Both the position numbers and the translations under genes were made by a program. Positions 58,764-64,000 of a DNA stretch of 64,000 nt are shown one piece after another. This DNA is from Eudorina sp. 2006-703-Eu-15 (taxonomy: Eukaryota; Chlorophyta; Chlorophyceae; Chlamydomonadales; Volvocaceae). Below the pieces are notes generated by a model. The model saw nothing but the letters and a program-made list of their open reading frames with translations. It was not told the DNA's origin and searched no databases. Each line of letters opens with the position of its first letter. Position 1 is the first letter of the stretch. The DNA lies in assembly GCA_003117195.1 (NCBI GenBank), contig BDSI01000054.1, positions 372,001 through 436,000 on the forward strand, given 5' to 3'.

Positions 58764-61700
58764 TCATAGGGTGTCCTGGTTGGTGAAGGGGAGCAGGCAG
58801 ATGGCGGAGCCCTGCATCTCGGAGCGGCCCAGCGGGTCGCCATCGCCGACGTCGGCCCCCCCACGACATCCGCTACCGGCCGTACTGCCGCTGCCGGCGC
58901 CGCCGCTGTCGCCAGGGCCGCCCCGGCGGCGCTTCGCAGCTTCCACGGCGGCGTCGGCGTCGCCTCCTTCCTCGCACATTGACGCGATGGCGGCGGCGGC
59001 AGCAGAGGGTGGCGGCGGGCCGTTGCTTCGGCTGGTAAGTTGGAGCGGCTGCCCGCCACCACTCCCGGCGCCGCTGCCACCGCTGCCGACGCCGCCGCCG
59101 CCGTCCGCCGCCCCATCGGCCATTGACATACGGCCTTGCCGCGTCGGCAGCAGCGACAGCTCCGCGTCCACATCCAACACCCGGGGTGGAGTTGGGGATG
59201 CCGCCGCCGCCGCCGCCGCCGCCGGCGCCACTGATAGTGCAGGCTGCGACGGCAGCGACGGCGACGCCGGTAGCTGCCGCGGCACCGGCGCGTTGCCCGG
59301 CTGCGGATGTTGCTGCTGCAGCAACCGCCGCGCAGACGATTGGAGGCTATTCGAAGCTGCACCAACCGACCCCGTCGCACGCTGTGAGCCCGAGCCCACC
59401 GGCGAGGGCGCGACCTCCGGCGGCGGCGGAGCCGCAGCTGGCGCCAGCGCCGCCGCCGCGGCGGAGGTGCCGTCACGACCTTTGGACAGCACTGGCGGCG
59501 GCTGCCGCCGGCCGACGAAGCCGGCCGCCGCCGCGGCGGCGGCTGCGCCGCCGCCGGCGACGGCGCCGGCCGTCGCGCTCTTGGCGGCGGCCGCCGCCGC
59601 CGCCACCTGCACCTCCCGCTCCGCCGCCGTCTGGGCCAGTGACAGGAGGTGCTCCAGCTCGCTGACCAGCTCAATGGCGGTAGGACGGCGCTCGGGCTTG
59701 GCCGACCAGCAGCGGGCCGCCAGCATGCTGTGGGGTACGACACAGAATGCGCATGTACGGCAAGGGTGAGATGCAGCCCAAAGGTTCTCATTCGGCTGTA
59801 CCGGAGGGGCGCCGCTAACCCCCCTTCCTCCACAAATAAAAAGCCTTGCAGCTGCCCTGCCGTGTTGCCACCACCACCTACCAACCGCCCCATCGACGTC
59901 CCTGGCTCCTCGGTCCCCACCCTCTAGTGTCACAACCCAAGATAGCCGCGAACGACTCAGCAGCGAAACCGCAGCGTCGCACCCGACACTGATAACCACC
60001 CGCACACCACATCGCACACCTCTCTACACACGCACACATTCTCGGTTGCACCCCACACCTCCTCTCGACACCCCCCACACGCCCGTCCCGCCCGCCACCC
60101 CGATATACATACACACATATATACACATACATACATACATACATACATACATACATACATACATACATACATACATACATACATACATACATACATACAT
60201 ACATACATACATACATACATACATACATACATACATACATACATACATACATACATACATACATACATACATACATACATACATACATACATACATACAT
60301 ACACACAAATATATACACATACATATACACATACATATATACACATACATACATATACATACATATACATACATATACATACATTATCTATATCTATATA
60401 TACCCGTTTCCGTTTCCCCGCCCTCTCATGCTGCGCCCGCGACTCGGCCCCCCCCCCTCGCACCAGTAGTCGGGGGGCGCCAGTGGGTGGAAGGCGGGCC
60501 TCAGGTGGCTGCGGATGACCTGGCGGGGGATCTCCTTGGCGCTGAGGCCCTGGTACGGCGTACCGCACATGAGCAGCTCCCACATGGTCACCCCGAAGCT
60601 GTAGACATCCACCGCGGTCGTCAACAGGCTGTCTGCGGGGGCAGCTCGCGGCATCGGACAAAGGGGGAGGACAAAGGGGGGAGGGGAGCCGGGAAGGGCG
60701 CGGGGAGTCAGGGCTGGGTGCAATGAGGTATGAGGAGCACGGCGACGGTGTACACGGGTGTGGCGGTGAGACAGTGCCCGGAGGGAGGGGGATATAGGAA
60801 ATTGGTAGACATATTTATATATACTGCGCTGCTGCCAGAGCGAATATCCGATAGAGACTCGATGGTACCAGGATCTCCAGCGAAGTGACGACGTCCACCT
60901 TGTAGGCCTTGACAATTAGTGACTGAAGTAATTAACACCGAATCGAATAGAAAGAAATCTGCCTAATGCCAGTTCGGTCACGTGGCCGCTGAAGGACTAA
61001 ACTGAGAACGGCACTACAGGACTAAACTGAGAAACCGGGGGGAGGGGGAGGGAGGGGGCAGCAGCAGGGATGTGGGGTAGACGGCCATGCCGTGCGCACA
61101 CGCCAATCGGAGAAAGTACGGTATCCTGCAACGGGGGTTCATAGGATTGGGCGAGTTTGCTTGGCTGCCGGCGAAACACATCAATCGATCAAGTTGGGTC
61201 GAACGGGATTCCTCGCTAGACCATCAAGGCACCCCCTGCAAGCGATGGGCGGGGTGACTGACGAGGCGACTGTCCCACCACCACCACCACCACCACCACC
61301 ACAGCGACCGCCTCCCCCCACACGTCACACCCCAACTCACTCTTGATAAAGCACTCTGCGGTGGTTTTACGTGTAGAGGTTGGTAGGTGGTGGTTGGTAG
61401 GTCGCGGTTGGTAGGTGGTGGTTGATAGGTTATGGTTGGTAGGTAGTGGTAGGCAGGTAGGCCAAAGGTAGGTAGGCAGGTAGAGTCGCGATGCCGGGTT
61501 TGCCGGACCGGCGACGGGTTGGCCAGGACACGGGAAGGGGAGCCGAGGGCGGGGCGCGGGGAATGTCCAAGAGGGTTGGGGGCGGGGGCGGGGTTCGTTG
61601 GGACCGGAGCAAGATGTTGGGACCCGATCAGGGGCTTAGGGCAGCAGCTGCCTGCAGCAGCACAGGACCCAATGAACCGGCCGAGTCCGTATCGTATCCC

Positions 61701-63735
61701 CGAGTCCGTATCACGTGGTGCCACCGGGGACCCTTCAACCCCACAGGCCCACGATCTATCTGGGCCCGTTGGCACACCCGGTCGGGACTCGGGTCACGGT
61801 TCACTTCATTCTACTTTCCAACGAGGGCCCACCGGGCGGCAGCCCCACTCGGTCAGCGGGACCAGGACGTTCTCCAGCGGTCACCACCCACCCAGTGCAG
61901 TGCAGTGCAGTGCACCATGGACTGTCCATGTGTCATGCGCTCTCCCCTCCCCCCCACGCTTTTTAGCCGTCTTGGACTTCACACTGTATGGCACTGTACG
62001 GCACTACGCTTCCGGGACCTGCTTCGCCCCTCACGGGCGTCGAGCCCAGCTGGCCGCACGGGGCTATGACGGACCTTGGCATCCCTGCGGCACTGCCCTA
62101 CACGGCCGGTAGCCCCCACCGCCCCACTTGAGACGTTGAGAGCAGCCCCTCGTCCCGCCCCCCATCCGGCCCCCACCTGGAGCCATGTGCGCCAGCGTGC
62201 CCACGGGGGCTGCCGTACGAAACCCCACGGGCACCCCCGCGCCGTCGTCCGCCGCCTTGGGGTCGGGCTCCGTCAGGGTCCGCGCGCAGCCGAAATCCGA
62301 CAGCTGCACGACATCCCGTACGGCAGAGCATCGTCGTACAAGTCATGCATGCATCCCGTACAACCTGCTCATATCGCCCCAGGGACTTGTCGCACACAAG
62401 CATGTCCCCCGAGCGTCACCAGGCTTAAAAAGCAGCTAGCAGTGTAGTACCGTTAAGAGTGTGAATAGGCTTCAGGGCCGTGCCCAAGGGTTTATGTCGC
62501 AGTTCATATGCTGGCATAGGAAATAGGACACCTTGAACCATCATCACACCGCACCGCACCTACGCCATACGAACAAAATTGCCCTTTTGCCCCACCACGG
62601 AAAGAACACACACGCGCACGCGCTTCGCTTCTCCCCGCTCACACGTACACACATTCCGTGCGCGGGGTTGCCGTCATCTTTTTGACACGCACACACACAA
62701 GCTCCTCGCGACTCGGTTGTGTCTTACACACACACACACAGCGGCTTGGCTCTCCACACCACACAAACAAACAAACATCCCCGCCCGCCCCCTTGGCCCC
62801 TTCCGTTCCCCGTGTGGCCTCGCGCACCTTGCAGGTCCAGCCGCGCGGGTCCCTGCTGCTGCTCTTGAGCAGCACGTTGGCCGCCTTGAGGTCGCAGTGG
62901 ACCAGCTTGCGGGCGTGGAGGTACCGCAGCGCCAGGGCCACCTGGAAGGAGCGGGGGCGGCGGCCGGGGAGGGGGGAGAAGGGGAAGAGCGGGAAAGGGG
63001 CCCGCGTGCACATCAAGAGGGGCGGCGAGGCTGGTGGAGGCGTAGTGCGGTTTCGGCGAGAGGCCTCAGCGCGACACCGGACGCACCCCGGACGTCCCCC
63101 AGGCCGCACGGCTGCCGCCTGTTCCCCTCCCAGCAGCCCACTGAGTAAGGGACCGGCCCACTGGGGCCCCACGTCCCAGCGCAGCCCCAGGCTCTTCAGT
63201 CAGCCGCCTACTTCTCCACTCCACCACACTCCACTCCACCCTATCCCATCCCATCCCATCCCATCCCACTCGGCGACAGGCAGCCGGGCGGGGCCGGGGG
63301 CCGGCCGCCTCACCTCCAGCAGGCTCTTGTACAGGGGCACGAGGGCCGGGAAGGCGGGCCCGTTGGCGGGCAGCGCGAAGGGCAGCCGGAAGGCGCCCGC
63401 GCGGGCGGCGGTCAGTAGCGTGCCCGCGTCGCAGTACTGCAGCGGCGGCGGCGGCGGCGGCGGCGGGGAGAAGGAACATGGCGGAAAATGACGGCGGAAA
63501 ATGGTGAGGAGGAATTGTATAACGTGAGGAGGAAAGGGAGGGGCAGGGTAGAGAAAGGGAAAACAAAACCCCAAAGCCAACCCGAGCACACCCAGAAACA
63601 AAATGCCAAAGGCGCCATTATCAACACAGCACTGAACGAGGCAGATGCATCCGCAAACCCACGAGGGCGCCCCCCATCCTCCGACTCGTGGGTGGCGGCA
63701 GCTCACCTCCAGACAGATCACTTGGTTCAGAGGGC
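58764..63735 (-). CDS. Tyrosine-kinase-like (TKL) protein kinase, C-terminal part (partial)
   Basis: The 5' part lies beyond the right edge. Exons on the minus strand: 63735-63707, 63436-63314, 62941-62828, 62303-62177, 61355-61341, 60632-60464, 59727-58764; phases agree throughout. The kinase hinge reads NQVICLEYCDAGTLL; the catalytic loop is LVHCDLKAANVLL, with Cys in place of Arg in HRD, common among chlorophyte TKLs as I recall. DFG is in CKLSDFGCAR, the activation segment ends GTLAHMAPECFIKN, and subdomain IX is TTAVDVYSFGVTMWELLMCGTPYQ. The last kinase helix is MLAARCWSAKPERRPTAIELVSEL. A 15-nt microexon supplies ECFIK of the APE motif. The ~270-residue tail is Ala/Gly/Pro/Gln low complexity, ending PLGRSEMQGSAICLLPF.... 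The N-lobe, any receptor domain and the substrate are not visible. Confidence 0.88.
60122..60304. repeat. (ACAT)n microsatellite in TKL intron
   Basis: About 44 uninterrupted tetranucleotide units, followed to 60385 by imperfect ATACAT sequence. It is in the intron before the last exon of the kinase. Confidence 0.97.
60791..60841 (-). repeat. Intronic repeat family A, copy 6
   Basis: Minus strand: GCTCTGGCAGCAGCGCAGTA, an A/T spacer ATATATAAATATG, then TCTACCAATTTCCTATATCCC. In the intron between the microexon and exon 60632-60464 of the TKL kinase, sense. Confidence 0.88.
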
Positions 63736-63785
63736 CTGCAAGACGGGTGCGGCGGGCAAGAGGTACGGAAACGTGGGCGCAGCGG

Positions 63786-63830
63786 GGGATAGGAAATTGG
63801 TAGACATTTGCAAACTGCGCTGCGGTGTCG
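63786..63830 (-). repeat. Intronic repeat family A, copy 7
   Basis: Minus strand: GCAGCGCAGTTTGCAAATG, then TCTACCAATTTCCTATCCCC. It is upstream of exon 63735-63707 of the TKL kinase, sense, about 50 nt before the acceptor. Confidence 0.85.
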
Positions 63831-64000
63831 GAAGCTGTGATTGAGTAGTCCGAGCAGCGGGAGGGGGAGAACATGGCGAACATGGCAGGCCGCACTCAAA
63901 AGCGCGACCGGTGCTGGGCTGGCACCTTCCATGGCTGTGACAAATACCTCGCACGGCCAGGACAAACCACGGCCAGGCCGACTCCACAGCCAGGCCCAGT

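Noticed and set aside
58508..59920. 470-codon minus-strand frame and a 354-codon plus-strand frame over 58705-59769
   Set aside because: Both are other-frame readings of the Ala/Gly-rich last exon of the TKL kinase and its flanking repeat.
60046..60726. Open frames of His-Thr-Tyr-Ile or Met-Tyr-Val-Cys repeats
   Set aside because: Translation of the (ACAT)n microsatellite inside an intron.
60860..60898. 39-nt segment after TTGTCAAG as an extra TKL exon
   Set aside because: It is phase-compatible but would put 13 odd residues between APE and DVYSFG; skipping it gives the normal spacing MAPECFIKNSLLTTAVDVYSFG.

Overview
This window is nuclear DNA of a green alga, most likely a volvocine chlorophyte (Chlamydomonas/Gonium/Volvox group). 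The evidence is G+C-rich coding sequence with G/C-ending codons, many short introns with GTGAGT-like donors and C-rich acceptors, TGTAA polyadenylation signals, abundant minisatellites and (CA)n/(ACAT)n tracts, and flagellar genes. No bacterial operons, rRNA, tRNA or recognisable transposase gene were seen. All coordinates come from hand translation and hand splicing: every internal junction listed keeps the reading frame, but none has been checked against transcripts.

Layout. 36-896 (-): start of a plastid-type peptide chain release factor 1, running off the left edge. 1262-2397 (+): plastid Cpn10/GroES. 2915-4775 (+): a secreted, cysteine-rich SPRING1/UPF0454 (C12orf49) homologue. 6000-8734 (+): SlyD-like FKBP prolyl isomerase. 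12477-17025 and 23034-28086 (+): two tandem Aurora-like Ser/Thr kinases with the same eight-exon structure. 33789-42546 (-): IC140/DNAI3 (WDR63), an intermediate chain of inner-arm dynein I1/f. 43073-45391 (+): B9D1, a ciliary transition-zone protein, head to head with IC140. 46581-49491 (-): a short RAP-domain protein with a His-rich tail. 49718-51499 (+): TIP30/HTATIP2-like NAD(P)-binding protein, head to head with the RAP gene. 58764-63735 (-): C-terminal part of a tyrosine-kinase-like (TKL) kinase that runs off the right edge.

The genes fall into themes: organelle proteins (RF1, Cpn10, SlyD-FKBP, probably the RAP protein), cilium (IC140, B9D1) and signalling (three kinases). Three divergent pairs (RF1/Cpn10, IC140/B9D1, RAP/TIP30) share short intergenic regions of 365, 526 and 226 bp. 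Large gene-poor stretches (8.7-12.5, 17-23, 28.1-33.7 and 51.5-58.5 kb) hold no gene I can support.

The most unusual content is in the non-coding DNA. One family of about 45 bp occurs in seven introns of six genes, six times in the sense orientation of its host. A second family of micro-elements has a 16-nt TTAG....G..ACCCG core lying between perfect 12-15 bp direct repeats. Tandem repeats sit against splice sites or a stop codon. There is also patchy, near-identical sequence between the two tandem kinases.
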